Positions 11,701 to 24,517 of a stretch of 64,000 nt of DNA are shown here, piece after piece. This DNA comes from Argentina anserina (lineage: Eukaryota; Streptophyta; Magnoliopsida; Rosales; Rosaceae), in NCBI RefSeq assembly GCF_933775445.1, contig NC_065877.1, positions 33,294,001-33,358,000 of the forward strand, written 5' to 3'. How positions within the stretch are numbered: the first letter of the stretch is position 1; each line of letters opens with the position of its first letter. Both the position numbers and the translations under genes were made by a program. The notes below the pieces were generated by a model that saw nothing but the letters and a program-made list of their open reading frames with translations, ran no database searches and had not been told where the DNA came from.

Positions 11701-12298
11701 CAAGGGCCGGCCCAAGCCTTTTTTCATTAAGGCAGGGTAAGGGTTATGCAAATAGAGCCCGACCCTACCCTAAAGCCAAGCCTTATTGAGCCTTTTAGGG
11801 CCAGACCCTAAAAGCTCTACTCGACCCTATAATTTTTAATTTATTTTTAAATTTGGTTATTATTTTATTACATACATGATAGTAATAATATTATGAGGTA
11901 GTGAGAATATTGGACTATTGGCCATTTAGGTACTGTTAATGTACCCATCCCAATTAATATATGAGACCCATTTTAACCAACATTGTTGTAGTGGACTTTG
12001 TCAAAACCCTAGCCCCTAGGTATCTACCCCGATACTTCATCCAACATTCAGTGCTCCACCCGCTGCTTCATTCATTTTTCTCTTCTTCTTTATTTTTTTT
12101 TTCTAAAGAGATATTTTTGAGAAACTATTGATTTTGAATTAAACAAAAGTCTAGCCTGGCCCGACCCTTGTAGAATAAGCGTCTATGGCGGACCGGGGCT
12201 TGCATTTTAAAGCCTTGGCCCATCCCTATTTTTTTTTTTACTAAGTCGAACCCCGACCCGACCCTAAGCCCAAATATTTAGGGTATGGTCAACCCTAG
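11701..12298. mobile_element. Possible hAT-type non-autonomous element
   Basis: The interval starts CAAGGGCCGGCCCAAGCC and ends GGTCAACCCTAG, loosely inverted ends. Both ends carry many CCCGACCC/AGGGTCG-type subterminal motifs in opposite orientation, typical of hAT elements. The middle is AT-rich and non-coding. Flanking octamers match only partly (CATGAATG and CATGGCCC), so the exact boundaries are uncertain. Confidence 0.5.
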
Positions 12299-13086
12299 CA
12301 TGGCCCATGATGAGGCCTAATCTGGAGATCTCCTACCTATCATCAAGTTCTTCTTTCTCCTCATTTAATTCATCTCTCATGTATTATTTAATGCTCTTAT
12401 TCAAGATTATGTGTAACTAAACTCCTTAATAGTTAGGGGTTGATCGATGCTCTAGATATGTCTTTGATTTTGAACTCCAATTGATCTATATAATTTCATA
12501 TGATAATTTCTTTACTAATTGTTCATTGATAATTTTATTGCAAGTTCCTTTGGGTCGACACTTTGATGCATGTTTTAGGGTTTATTATCTTGAATGTGTA
12601 CATGACCGACATATCATCGCATATTATGTGAGAGATAACAGGTTCTTTGCAGACACTTTTATGAAGTGATTCCTTAGTAATCTAAGGCTACCGACATTGA
12701 TTTTAGATTCTTTGTTGTTACTCAATTGTTCTTAGATCTTCATGTTGTAAGTTATTTTGGTCTAGATACCAACATTTCATAGATCAATTAATTGATAATA
12801 TAGTAAAGTCGATACTGATATTTTGCTTAACATAGCAAGTAAGAGAACGTAATATGGTTAATGACCCTACGACTTTTGATTAACTATGAGTGCATTCATC
12901 TATAATCATTGACATTGTTTTGGGGTGATTGAAACGTATCTAGTGGTGAAGTGAAGTTCATAGCTATTGTTTATCTAATATATACATCCATATTCACTTT
13001 TTTATATTATGTATTCAGCAATACTTTTGTTGTATTTATTTTTGTTCACCATTTAAATCAACTCTAAACACCCTTAAAATTTGTGG
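12299..13086. other. Intergenic, nothing recognised
   Basis: AT-rich sequence between two hAT-like elements, with only short frames lacking recognisable features. Confidence 0.4.
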
Positions 13087-13717
13087 TAAAGGTGGCAAAC
13101 GGCCGACCCGGTCCATTTTATGCAGACCAAAACCGTGCTCGTGCCGTGCTCAGCCCAGCCCATTTGCTTAAACATCAAGCCCGGCCCATGGTCCATGCAT
13201 ATGTCGGGTCGGGTCTGGCCCATTAGCATTAAGACACAATTACAATAAAAATATATATTATCTAATTAGAATATTTATTTTATATAGTTATTTAGAATAG
13301 TAAGATAAATAAAAAACTACAACATATTATATAATTTTATTTTTAAAACATTATGTATGTTAAAATAATGACGTTTTTTCACTATTTTGATAATATTTAT
13401 GAAATATTGTAGTTAAAATAATGAAATAATCAAGATATTTTAATTTAAAAGTTTTAATATTCAAGTCTAATAATAATAATTGTTTAAATATTTATATAAA
13501 TAATATAAAATTATGTGTTTAACCGGCCAACCCATGAAATTATCGTGTTCGGACCGTGCTAGGCTCAAAACGGACTCGGGCCGGGCCCATGGGTTCATAT
13601 ATCTCATTCCGGTCCGGCCCAACCCATTACAATAACGGGCTCGGGCCGTGACGGGCTGACTTTTAATGGGTCGGGCCCGTGCCAGGGTCCGGCTTTTCAA
13701 CCCATTTGCCACCTTTA
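13087..13717. mobile_element. hAT-type MITE, 631 bp
   Basis: Terminal inverted repeats TAAAGGTGGCAAA occur at both ends, perfect over 13 bp. GC-rich subterminal arms are full of GGGCCGG, GGGTCGG and CGTGCT motifs in both orientations, and the non-coding core is very AT-rich. The flanking octamers ATTTGTGG and TTTTGTGC agree at 6 of 8 positions, consistent with a decayed 8-bp hAT target duplication. There is no coding capacity, so it would depend on a transposase supplied in trans. Confidence 0.75.
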
Positions 13718-14480
13718 TTTTGTGCTAGTCTGCCACTGTGTCTAGTTAGTGTGTATTTAATTTTGTATTTTTTGGTCGAGTATAGATTAGTTAATTTATT
13801 AGGTTTCTGCTTCTAGGTCGAATTTGTCAAATTTATGATTTACTCATTAGTTTGTGTTTCTTGTATCTTTAAGTCTTAGTTTCACCAATCTTTTGTGTGT
13901 TATGACCCATATCTGTCATTTACTACATCGATATAATTGTTTTGATAATAGAGTAACTTTGTTAGGTACTTTTTCCCCTATCAAGGCTCGGCCGTTCCAA
14001 CCCAACACCCGTACTTTCCTCAATTCCAGCCAAATGGGCGAGTCTTTCTAAATTTGGCTATGACTTAAAAGTTTATTTAGCAACTCGTGGGTTGCTAAAT
14101 TGTGCAAACAGTTAGCATGAAAAATGTCAAAAAGTTTTTAACTAATGCAATAAAATAATAGAGAGTACGTGAGTACTGAATGTAAGGAATTGAGGAGAGA
14201 ACTTGGTCCCAAAGGTTGATGGAATAAGGCAGTGTTTTCCTCCACATTTTCCTTTCAAGTAGTGACGTAGGAAAGTAGTTCATTTCATTGTGCATACCAA
14301 ACATTGTAAAGGAGTGAACTTCCTTTCCCAAGCCTTCAATTCATAAGACGGGATGAATGTCAATATGTCGAGCAATTTAGTGTTGACAGTGTGAATGCAT
14401 GATATATCAAGCCATTTAGTAATCCATCATATTTAAGTTTCATAAAGAAAATCCACCGCATTCTACTTTGTTTGAAATGT

Positions 14481-14482
<2 letters not shown>
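13718..14482. other. Intergenic, nothing recognised
   Basis: AT-rich, with no open frame that carries family features. Confidence 0.4.

Positions 14483-14534
<52 letters not shown>
14483..14534. repeat. (TA)n microsatellite adjoining foldback sequence
   Basis: About 52 bp of alternating TA directly abuts the GC-richer foldback-family sequence that begins AATTTAGAAACGGACGTTCGC. Confidence 0.95.
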
Positions 14535-14538
<4 letters not shown>

Positions 14539-15083
14539 AGAAACGGACGTTCGCAAAATAGAAAAGCTGCAAACGTTCTTCATCACAGCTGCATCAAGCA
14601 TCGACAGTGATGTTGTTCTTAACGGATGTAGACCACTGCTATCCCATGCGGTGTCCACATGAAAATGGAGGCAAATGTGATCGAGAGTGAAAGTTTTTCC
14701 AGCAAACCCTCACAAACCATCGACTGCAAACTCATACTAGATGAGTCCAATTGTAAAAGGAAACTCCAGATCGAAGCTTGGTATCCTTCTAGCAAGAGCA
14801 ACGCTGTTATTGGTGCTTAATTCAGGCTAACAGATGGACGACGGTGAAACATCCACACTTTTTCTGTTTTTGCGGGCGTCTGTTCTCTAATATATAAACT
14901 TGAATTTTATAGAAATTTACAAATTCCGGACTGCACATACATGAGGGTCGGGAAGGGGGGAATACAACCGACCTTTCACGTTGTCGTTGCGCATCGCCGG
15001 AAGTGGTAATGTCCGCACTTTTGTTGCACTGCGAACATCCGCTCTTTTGGTGCACTGCGGACATCTGCTTTCTAACCCGCTCT
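14535..15083. repeat. Foldback-family repeat sequence, left of a solo LTR
   Basis: Motifs such as CGGACGTTCGC, TCCGCACTTT, GCGGACAT and AAACTTGAATTTTATAGAAATTTAC recur in inverted or related form here, at 17570-17935 and at 33141-33510. This suggests one family of GC-rich inverted-repeat elements. The solo LTR at 15084 appears to have landed inside or beside it. The family is not named; copies are diverged. Confidence 0.5.
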
Positions 15084-17569
15084 TGTAATAACCCGAATTT
15101 TTCGGAACTAATTATCGAGTATTTTCAATTTGTTAAGTTTGTGAAATTAATTTGAAGAGACAATTGGTAGTTCGCGACATTTCGAAACAAAAATGAAAAC
15201 GTTCTCGGAACGTTTATTTAGAAAAACGTTACGTTTCCGCAACGTGTATATCGACTTTTATTCAGTCGCTCGGTTGCGAAAAATCCCTTCACGAAAATTG
15301 TAGAGCTCGTCGATATGAGTTCGTGGACGCGAGTATAAAAAGGAAATGTTTCAGTTTAGGCTTTCCAAAATTGGAAACCCCTCTCTCTCCTCTCTCTCTC
15401 TCCGCCTCCTTCTCTTATCTCTCCCCGAATTCTCTCTCCCTCACCTCAGAAAAATCGCCTCCGGCGATCTGCCTCCCTGGGCTGCCGTGACACGCACCGC
15501 CCGGCTCTACGACGTCGCAAGGACCCCCGCAGCCACCCTTCAGCTCGCAAGCCCGTGCCCCGCCGTCGTGAAGTCGCTAGGACGTCGCCAAGTTTATGCA
15601 GATTTCCTCCGCCACTATCGAGCCACTCCGGCACCTCTCCGGTGCTTCCACGGCTTGAACAAGGTAAGGGTTGATTGAATCGAGTTGTTGTGTTTTTGGA
15701 TGGATTTGTGGAAGATTGGAGGAATCGGAGGAGGAGGGGTTACAGCCGCCTTAGGCGGCGCGTGTGGGTGCGTGGATGGGGTAGGAGGCGGCATGAGGCC
15801 GTGGAGAAGAAGAGGGAGGAGAAAGGAAGAGAAATGGGGCGGCGGTGGCGTGCTACGCGCCGGCCTTAGGCTGGGCGCGTGGGCCCCATGCGTAGCCACT
15901 GAGTGGCGCGTAAACGCCACGCGCGGCCTGTCGGAGGTGGCGCGTGTACCCCACGCGCCGCCACGTGCAGCGTCGCGTGAACAGTGATTTCAAACAGTAA
16001 ATTGTAAAAAATTATTTTTACGACGGTGAATGTAAAAATGTGATTTACGTACGGTAAATGTAAATTTATTTTACGTGCGGTAAATGTAAAAAGTAATTTC
16101 AAAAGGGTAATTCAGTAATTATTGTTTTTTGAGACAGTATTTATATTTGAATAGTATTCGTATGTATAAAAATACGTAAACACTATGTACACGTACATGA
16201 ATATGTAATTGATGTGTATTTGTACATAAATGCGTGAATAGTAACCATGTGAACAGTAACTTCGTAAACCAGAAATTGCTGAACAGTAACATATTATTAC
16301 TGTTTCGGCATTTAAAGGTTTACGTAACGATTCTGCATTCTTTTCTTATCTTTTCAAGGTAATTGATAAATCAAGGAAATAAATTACTTTCGAAAATTGT
16401 GGAATTACGCACGAGTTTATAAGTTGAGTAAAATCTCAGATGTTTACGAATCTACCCTTGCGGAGATTCAAGATTTTGCAGAATTTTTAAGAATGAAATA
16501 TGACATGTATATGATATAGTGGATTATATATATATTTGTATAAATGGTAAATAGGTACATATATATATAGTTTGCTATATAATATACTGTTATGATTTTA
16601 TCGTGATTATGTCATTTTGATGACGAGATTTATATATCGAGACATGTGATTTGATTTGTACAATATGACATGATGATTATTGTACGTGGATTTAACATGG
16701 AGATTGTTAAAATGTTATTTTGTCTTCGGACGAGTTTTTGTCTTCGGACTTGATTTTTGTCTTCAGACGTGTTTATGTCTCCGGACCAGTCTTCGGACGT
16801 GTTTGGCATGTCGGAACCTAGCCTTTGGCTGGGCGAAAGTTACGATACAGTTAGAGCTCTAATCTGTCTGCCGGAGTACTGCATGTGAGGTAACATATGA
16901 GTTATCGTCTCATGAGTACTCATATTTTTGGATGTTGGGTAGCAGGAGGTTGCCCAGTGTCGGCGGTGTACTACATGAGGGGTAACAGAGGTGTACCAGC
17001 GTTCATTAGTACCCGTATTATAAATGCATTTGGGTAAACAGAGGGGTTGCCTAATTTCTCATGAGTACTTTCATTTTCATATTTTTCGAAACAACCAGAT
17101 GGGCCGTCCATTGACTCATGAGTGCATTTATATTTTGTTGATTCGTGGAATTTCGTATATATTGATATGCGAGTTATATTTTTATTTTACTCATACGAGC
17201 TGTAAAGCTTACCGGGTTTGTGTTTACAATCGCGGTGCACCAATTCGATGGTGTAGGGGATAATTCTGCAGGTGTCGATTAGTGGGAATCGAATGACAAC
17301 TCTAAAGACTCGAAGTCGTTCATTTTCCAGCTTGTGGTGAGGTTTTATTGTGGATTTGTGTGAGAATCTGTGAGGATTATTACATTTCCATTTTATGTAA
17401 TGTCGATTTATAAATTTGGTTTGTAATAATTGTTTGTCTGAGTTGTATTGTGAACTCACTAATGATCCACTGAGACATTAAAACGATTTCGATTTATTGA
17501 GATTTGTTTTAGCGTTTTTCATGATCTCGAAATTTGAGTTTTTATGCTCGAAATTTTGGGGTTGTGACA
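15084..17569 (+). mobile_element. Solo LTR, copy 1 (probable Ty3/gypsy family)
   Basis: The 2486-bp sequence starts TGTAATAACCCGAATTTT and ends GGGGTTGTGACA, and it aligns along its length with the copy at 24749-27485. The flanking pentamers GCTCT and GATCT agree at 4 of 5 bases, as expected for an aged 5-bp target duplication. No primer-binding site, polypurine tract or gag-pol sequence adjoins, so internal DNA was probably lost by LTR-LTR recombination. Ends of the form TGTAAYRCCC...GTNACA resemble those of plant chromovirus (Tekay/Del-type) LTRs; this assignment is inference. It contains GC-rich coding-like debris near 15450-15970, but no gene is claimed. Confidence 0.82.
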
Positions 17570-17935
17570 GATCTGGAGCGGACGTTCGCACAATGCAGAT
17601 TAGTCTGTTCCGGCGACTGGCGACGCAGATGGTGCTGACCGTACTCCTCCCTCCCAGCGTTTCTGTTTGTGCCAGCCGGAGCTCAATACCGGCTCACCGT
17701 GGCTGGAATATTTAAATTTCAAGTTCCTGCCAAAATTCCAGAAAATTTACAGATTTCGGTCGTCATGGGCCGACGCTAGAGCTTCAGCCGGCATTGACAT
17801 AAGAACCAAGAGGGGGAGCCCGACCGACACCATCCATGCCGTTGTTGTGTGTCACCGGTCGTCGGAATCGCCGGCATCCGCACTTTTGGAGAGTTGGGGA
17901 TGTCCGCTTTACAATCTGCATCTATATATCTAAAT
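17570..17935. repeat. Foldback-family repeat sequence, right of a solo LTR
   Basis: The left part carries CGGACGTTCGCAC, AATGCAGATT and GCCAGCCGGAGCTC. The right part carries CGGCATCCGCAC, GATGTCCGC and AATCTGCAT in inverse orientation, around a centre containing AATTTCAAG and AAATTTACAGATTTCGG. This partly self-complementary layout matches the better preserved element at 33141-33510. Confidence 0.5.
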
Positions 17936-18138
17936 AATGTTATATATGTCTCTGGCAAAAAGGGGAAGATAACAAGGCAACATAGCTTGGTGCCATATCA
18001 CTGTCATGATTTCATAGAAGATGGGATGCCATATCATATTATCATGATCGGTTTCACAGAGGATGGAATGAGGATTTTCTCATCCTAATATAATTGAAAC
18101 CTTTGTTCAAATATGCGACGTTGAACATCAGAACATTG

Positions 18139-19053
18139 TTACATATATTGAAAGCAAGTATACGTCCTACTGTCTGCGATGTTGCTTTCGACAATGTTGA
18201 CTCCAAACAATCTTATCACTCCATCCTGATCTTGAACCGGCTCCATTAACGGCTCATCGACCGAACTAGTCGTCTCCGGAAAACGTGAAACCTCGTCGTC
18301 GGTGTTTCTTGGCGTACAATCTATGAACAGATTCTTATCATCTCCCATGCTACTTGATCTATGAAACCTAACAACATCACCTGCTTTCACCTTCTTCTCC
18401 TTCACAAACCTAGTCCAGCCTTTTGTCAACACATAACTTTGACTACTACTCCAAAAACAGTACCTAAACCTCCAGACATTCCCCAAAACATCCTCAAAAT
18501 TTAGCAACACTCCCTTAGCTTCAGAATCCATCAACGGAAAATGCTTCTCGGCTTGTTGTTTTGGTATAACAAACCTGTTCAACCTCCCCACGTCGCTTGG
18601 TGTTAGCACCTTCTCGAACAGCCATTCCTTCTGGATATGAATGTTCATCAAGTCAATGTCATTGTATTTTATTCTCTTGCCACCATTGGTGTGCTTGAAC
18701 AGCTGTAGCTCCTTGGTGTAGGAGTGTTTCCGAAGCATGTCGACGATCTCAGCCTTGGAATGTGACTGCAAGAAGAAGGCCTCATCTTCGTGATCATCTG
18801 CGGTGATACTCAGTGAGGATTGCTTGAAGTTCGTTATGGCGTCGACACCTCGGAACCTTAGTGAAGCAATGTCGTAGGCCTTGGCAGCTTCTTCTTGTCC
18901 GTTGAACGTTCCCAACCATACTCTCTGGTGCTTCTCGTATATCTGCGCTCCCCAACGGCCATTAGGCTGCGGGACTACTCCTTTGTACCGTGAAGAAGGT
19001 AATTTGGAGTTTGAATCGCTTGCATTCTCATTGGAGCAGTTCATCAAATCCAT
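18139..19053 (-). CDS. RAV1: RAV-family transcription factor (AP2 + B3, TEMPRANILLO-like)
   Basis: This intronless gene encodes 304 residues, typical of the RAV/TEM group. An AP2/ERF domain spans about residues 20-77 ([37 protein letters not shown]). A B3 domain covers about 145-252 ([57 protein letters not shown]). RLFGVNI near residue 283 matches the R/KLFGV repression motif. RAV proteins bind bipartite CAACA/CACCTG sites in the nucleus. TEM members repress flowering (FT, gibberellin genes) and RAV1 affects growth and senescence. The start gives MDLMN just before the AP2 domain, shorter than many RAVs at the N-terminus. Which RAV/TEM orthologue it is cannot be settled here; the symbol is approximate. 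Confidence 0.93.
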   Translation of the reverse strand: MDLMNCSNENASDSNSKLPSSRYKGVVPQPNGRWGAQIYEKHQRVWLGTFNGQEEAAKAYDIASLRFRGVDAITNFKQSSLSITADDHEDEAFFLQSHSKAEIVDMLRKHSYTKELQLFKHTNGGKRIKYNDIDLMNIHIQKEWLFEKVLTPSDVGRLNRFVIPKQQAEKHFPLMDSEAKGVLLNFEDVLGNVWRFRYCFWSSSQSYVLTKGWTRFVKEKKVKAGDVVRFHRSSSMGDDKNLFIDCTPRNTDDEVSRFPETTSSVDEPLMEPVQDQDGVIRLFGVNIVESNIADSRTYTCFQYM

Positions 19054-19197
19054 GGACCCTCGTATATGTGGTTGAGATGATAATGCAGAAAATGGGTTAC
19101 AACTTCGAAGAAGGGGAACTGCTTGAATGGTGAAGAAGGCTCAAGGCTGTTCTGGATTGGCTTAGATTAAGAGATTTGGGGAAATCAACCCAAGTTG

Positions 19198-19204
19198 CTT
19201 ATAG
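19198..19204 (-). promoter_or_regulatory. Possible TATA box of the RAV gene
   Basis: CTATAAG on the minus strand lies about 145 bp upstream of the RAV start codon, a plausible distance for a plant TATA box with a short leader. It is weak on sequence alone. Confidence 0.35.
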
Positions 19205-19260
19205 GGTGTAGTGTGTTATTATAGTTGTAGGATCTGATGACTCTATGAGGCCCACTTGTG

Positions 19261-22200
19261 CAAGTTGGGACAAAAGAAATGTTAGGGCTAAGAGCCATGT
19301 ACATTAGTTATTTACGTATGACGTGGACAATAACTTTATTTTTACAGTTCTCGTTTGTAAATGTTATTGAACATCACACTTTTAGGCGTAAAATGTTTAC
19401 CACAATTCATCATGAATGATTCAAATCATTCAAGGTTCAAACGACTCGGAAATCAAAACCAATGTACTTTACCGTTTAAAGTTTAAACGAGGTTCTAGGT
19501 GCGCATAAAAATCATTACTATCACCGCGATAGTATTTAACGAAACAAATGAGTAGAATTGCTACCATTATATAAGATCACAACCCTAAAAAAATTACAAC
19601 CGGGAAGTATTTTTGAGATTGAGATACTTAGATCTCTTTAGGTATCAAAATTGAGATTGCAGGAAGACCGGGAAGAGTTTAAAGATTTAAATCAATGCGT
19701 TTTACCATTTGACTTGATCAAAACTAATGTAGTTTACCATTTGATGTAGAATAAACCGCGGTTCGTGATAGAATAAGGAAGTAGGCGATACTAGTTCCTT
19801 AGAGTAAAACGGTAAGACTCTAGGGTGATTGATCACTTGCACAAAATGACTAAAGACATGTGACAGTATATGCAAGTCTTTGTTTTATGAAGATGCATCC
19901 CCCTTGAAAACAGTTTCTACTTAAAACCATATATCTGATCCCTTGCCAAGTTGTTGCCTGCTTTTCACGTCTCCATGGCCGATTAATCTAATTTAGTTTC
20001 CAGGCTCTCTTTTCCTTTCCGCTGCCCAAAACCTTATCTCGCAATATCTGATATGATCTGTTTTGCTCACTTTGCAGGAGCTACTAATTTATTGTAGAGG
20101 CATGGGATTGGTTGGAATTTCCAAGGCTGGACGTGTCGAGCTCCCATTGGGTGGCTGCATGCGTGTCGTGTTGTCATTGGCTGTGTTCATAAGGGATGGT
20201 TCAAACTTGGTAGTTGTGAAAGTGCTAATCAGCAGGTTATCCCCAGTTTGGCATCATCAGGTCTGGTTTGTTGGTCTGTGCATGCACTCGGAAAGTGAAA
20301 GCGAATGTGAATATGAGTATCAATGCGGAATGAATCTGAATTGCTCAGTGTGAATTTACTTTGTGCATTTTGTAATACATCTTTTAGATTGCATTTGCAT
20401 TTTTTGTTCTTCTCATATTCAAAAAGAAAATGGAGTTTCATATACTCTAGACCTCTTTGGAACATTCATAACTTCATATCATAGAATTTTTCATAGCTCC
20501 TTTATGTTTCTACTAGTTAGTTGTATCTTGTAAGTTGTAACTGTAGACTGTAATTTCCATTTCTTGGCACTTCTGTAAGTTCTGTTAAGAAGTTTAACTA
20601 TTACAGTAAACTCCACTCAAAATTGACTTCCTGAAACTTTTTTGACATATGCTCGAAATCGGTATGGGCTCCTTAGAATGTTGAGAAACAGAAGTACGCT
20701 GTAGGCAGCGTTTTATATTATGTTGGGCCTCAGGAATTCATGAAGACTAGTTCTGCCAGCCTCGACAATTTGACCTTATAGAGTTTTAGTTGTATGGGAC
20801 GTCTAAGGTCCATCCTTATATTGCAGATTATGAAATATCTAGCCTCCAGTCTGACTGATCAGAAGATTTGCGAGCATCTAGCCTAAAATAAGATGACAGT
20901 AACGTTTAAAAATCTTAGGGTGATGATGGACATTATGTTTAGGCTTGTGGACTGTTGTGAGCAGATATTAAACATCTGGGATATGCAGGAGTTTAGCTGT
21001 CTTCAAAATATCTGTGATCATTCCTCGTCTTAGAACCAGTCGATCTACCAATGAATGATCAATCGAACACCCCCTTAAGGTTTCTTTCTCTTTATCAACT
21101 CCATCGATGGCCCCCAAAAGAACACTTTTGGGTTGTATGCTTCATATCCGCTCATCCACTTTGGCTGCATAGAAGATATTTGTGAAGTGGGTTTATCGTG
21201 TCAAAATCAGATCAAACATGCTTGTCACAAATTCAATCATTCAAGCTTAGTGATTTCGTGTCAAAGCTGTATAGTGTTTTCAATAACACGAAGTGTTTTG
21301 ACGTACTCCTGCCTTTTGCTTTCAATAACAAAGTTTTAATGGCTGTTTGCATTCCATCCCACTATATTGTTCCTAGTAAGCTTGAATATAGGTAGCGTTT
21401 TTATCACTTCAAATACTTTTCTCACACAACGCCTTGTGAAAATTGTGAAACCTTAGCCCTTTAAGCATCTAGGGTCAAGGTACTGCTTTTAGGGCCAAGG
21501 TACTTGTAATTGTTGTAATAATGTAATAGTGCTTAGTTATGTGGTAAATTGCTGTATGTCATTCTAAACCAAAGAATTTAGACACAATGGTACACAACCG
21601 ATCAGCAGAGTTCTTGCTCTCTTTTACTTAAATTTTCTGCACATTTACTTTGAATAACGCTGATTTTCAGTACTACGTACCCGTGAAATGAAACTATTTG
21701 AAACCGTGTTTCGAAACACTGATTCACAATCGTGTCAATAAAGATTAATCCAGATCTTCCAACTTAATTTGTACCCTTAATCAGGATGTTTAGCATGCAT
21801 CTCGACTTCATACTTGGTAGTTTCTTCTCAGCTTCTCCTCTTTGGCAGAAGGCATAGAGTAGTCGTTCTTAAGCAAAAGATTTTGTACTCGAACAATCTC
21901 GCTTGACTTTTATTTTTACTCTCTTTAGTAAATTCTTAACCATCAAATTCCAATCTTAGTCGATAATGTGATACAGAATCTGTCCAAAATGAATACTTAG
22001 GCGACATAATACTACGAACATCACAATTTGCAGACAAACACAGATCTTTCTTGATTTAACCAAGACACACTTGATCCGTTGTCTCGTTTGTTTCAGTGTT
22101 TCCCTTTTATTCTTATAATACAACCAGAGATTAGAACCCTAATGAACCACGGAACAAGGAGTGGACATAAGGCCCCCCGATAATGATGAACATTCAGCAA

Positions 22201-23436
22201 AAATCTAGTTTGCTTGTTAACTATAAGCACTAACCATGTCCCTCATGAGGTTTTCACGTGCTGCCCTTGTCTTCTTTGTGCTTTACAATTTATAATGTTT
22301 ACAGAAAATGTATGGTTCTGTATTTGCATCCTCTACGATTTGTTTGAGCAACGAAATATCCCATGAACACTTGGGGACAAGGAGCCGGACCAGCTTGACA
22401 ATGAAGAGTTGTCATTTGAGGATTGATTTATCAGGGACTTTTGTCTTCTTTAATCAATCAATCCCTCTTTGAATTATGGTTTTTTTTTTCAGTGGATAAT
22501 TTGTATTGGTGTACCAGGCCCTCCATAATAGTCCATGATATACATGCCGGCCGTTCTTTAAGTGGTAGGTAGTTACCTGGAAGCAGCAAACCAGATGATA
22601 ATGAAAGAGAACACGTACCTGGAAAGTTATCAGTTCTATGCAAATTAAAGGGACTAATTTATAAGGATCCTCTCGCAAACCAAAATATACTTACGTTTTG
22701 ATTTACCCAAAATTGTGTCAAAAACCAGCAAAGGCATTTGAAGTTTTGAACAATGTCATAGGTAAAAGCTTGGTTTTGTGTCAAATTCACAATGGTTTAA
22801 ATCACTTTTTTGTTGTCAAAATGCGATTACAGAAAATGGAACGGGGAGAATTGAAGGTTTGCACATGGTCATTGTTAGAGAGTTCTCAAACTAAAAGTTC
22901 ACCAAAACGAATAGTACATTTGAGTAGGGCCGGACCTGAGATTTTGAGACTTGAGGCGAGTTACATAAATGGTGTCTTGAAATAGCAACTCCATTAGAGT
23001 TGTCATTTGGTTTTAACTTCATTGTGTTACTTGCAAATTAAGTACCATATATGTAGATAACATAAAATACTCTTCGAAAGAAATATATCTTGTATTTAGA
23101 TAGTACAATACAAATCAGACACAGTGGAACCTAGGGTTCGTAGCTTTTATAAGCAACTGGAAGTATATCTCCTTATATTTTAGACTTAGGGTAGACTTGT
23201 TTATTGGAGACAGTCTTATTAGACTTAAAACTTGAGATAGTATTGTAATACACAAATTAAGACGGGAAGGTTAAAGATTAGAGGATTCTAGATCTCTTCC
23301 AAATTAAAAAATAATAATCAAAACTAAGACGTGAAAGGCAGAGGAAAATGAAAAAAAAAACAGAGAGAAGAAAAAAAATTAAAACTAAGTGGTGAAAGTT
23401 TGAGGAAATAAAGAAGAAAAAACAGAGAAGAAATAA
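19261..23436. other. Long gene-poor interval, nothing recognised
   Basis: The interval holds only short frames without family features. An open frame at 20063-20353 has no recognisable domain. GTAGGGCCGGACCTGAG at about 22926 looks like the start of a hAT-type end, but no partner end was found. The interval may hold regulatory DNA for the RAV gene or old transposons. Confidence 0.4.
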
Positions 23437-23457
23437 TCTCTCTCTCTCTCTCTCTCT
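23437..23457. repeat. (CT)n microsatellite
   Basis: Ten repeats of TC following a purine-rich stretch. Confidence 0.9.
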
Positions 23458-23461
23458 TGAG

Positions 23462-23745
23462 GGGTCATCTACAATACCCTAAATTACAATTTTTTGATCT
23501 AAAATTATAATTTTATTGAACCAAATTTATAACATTGAGAATAAAATTACAACATGTATTTTTTATATTTACAAATAACTAAACAAATTTGCCACATTGA
23601 CAACTATTTGTTCATAATCTTGTAAAATGTTATGAGTGAAGTAATTACAACTAATAAAACTATATTTGCCCAATTTATAATCATGTTTACCACAATAACA
23701 ACAAATTTATTGTGATATTAGTAAATGGGGTATCATATACCTCAA
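23462..23745. repeat. AT-rich dispersed repeat, copy A
   Basis: This AT-rich block has phrases such as AAATTTATAACATTGAG, GTAAAATGTTATGAGTGAAGT and GGTATCATATACC. It resembles 45500-45795 in the order of its motifs. It looks like a MITE-sized element, but ends and target duplications are not clear. Confidence 0.45.
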
Positions 23746-24517
23746 GGTACTTCAAAATATTTAGTACGGTTGACATTATTATTGACACTAATCGAGTTCT
23801 TTGAGTTGACCTAATTTCCTATTTAGTTTCTACTCTCTAATGTCTTCAAGAGTTCAAGAACTGCAAGGGAATGATCTTAGATTCATACTTTGACCCGAAC
23901 AAAATACAAATAAGAGGTAATTTATTATAAGGAAATTATAAACGGGAGGAGCACGAGAGTAAACATGCGGGATTGTGTTCCATGATAACCTAAACAATCA
24001 AACAATCAAGCAATACTAGTTTAACTTCTGGTTGGTTTTGTAGAAGTCATTAGGACTCCATTCAAGTCTTTGAGTCCCGAACTTCAATACTAAAGTAATT
24101 TGCACACACTGTGGTGTACCCCCTCTTGTTTGTTCTATCATTTTATTTGCCATTTCCACCGGTCAGTGGACATCCCATAATTTGGAACCAGACAACATAT
24201 CCTGCTCGAAGATTTACTTATAATAAATATTTATTTATCTAATTAAGGTGGCAGCTTTGTAGTACTTTCAGTGAGGTACGTACGTACTTGGCCGATGGCG
24301 ACGAATAAAAAATCACATACATATATTGATACGTAGCACTAGCTTGAGTCCCGTATAATAATTTTAAGTCCCAACCGATCCTGACCAAAGAAATTAATTG
24401 CAGCTACATGAAAGCAGCACTAATACAGTTAGATAATACTGAAGCGCGCTGAGCAATGAGCATTGGAGATTGAAAATACAATGTGAAAGGCGATTGAAGT
24501 TGATAGCCTGAGCTTAA
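23746..24517. other. Intergenic, nothing recognised
   Basis: No gene or clear repeat boundaries seen. Confidence 0.4.

Noticed and set aside
15346..15987. Overlapping GC-rich ORFs inside solo LTR copy 1
   Set aside because: Arg/Pro-rich low-complexity frames on both strands within an LTR; no domain, and copy 2 does not preserve them.
22926..22985. hAT-type terminus AGGGCCGGACCTGAG as an element start
   Set aside because: Looks like a known style of end, but no matching inverted end or target duplication was found downstream.
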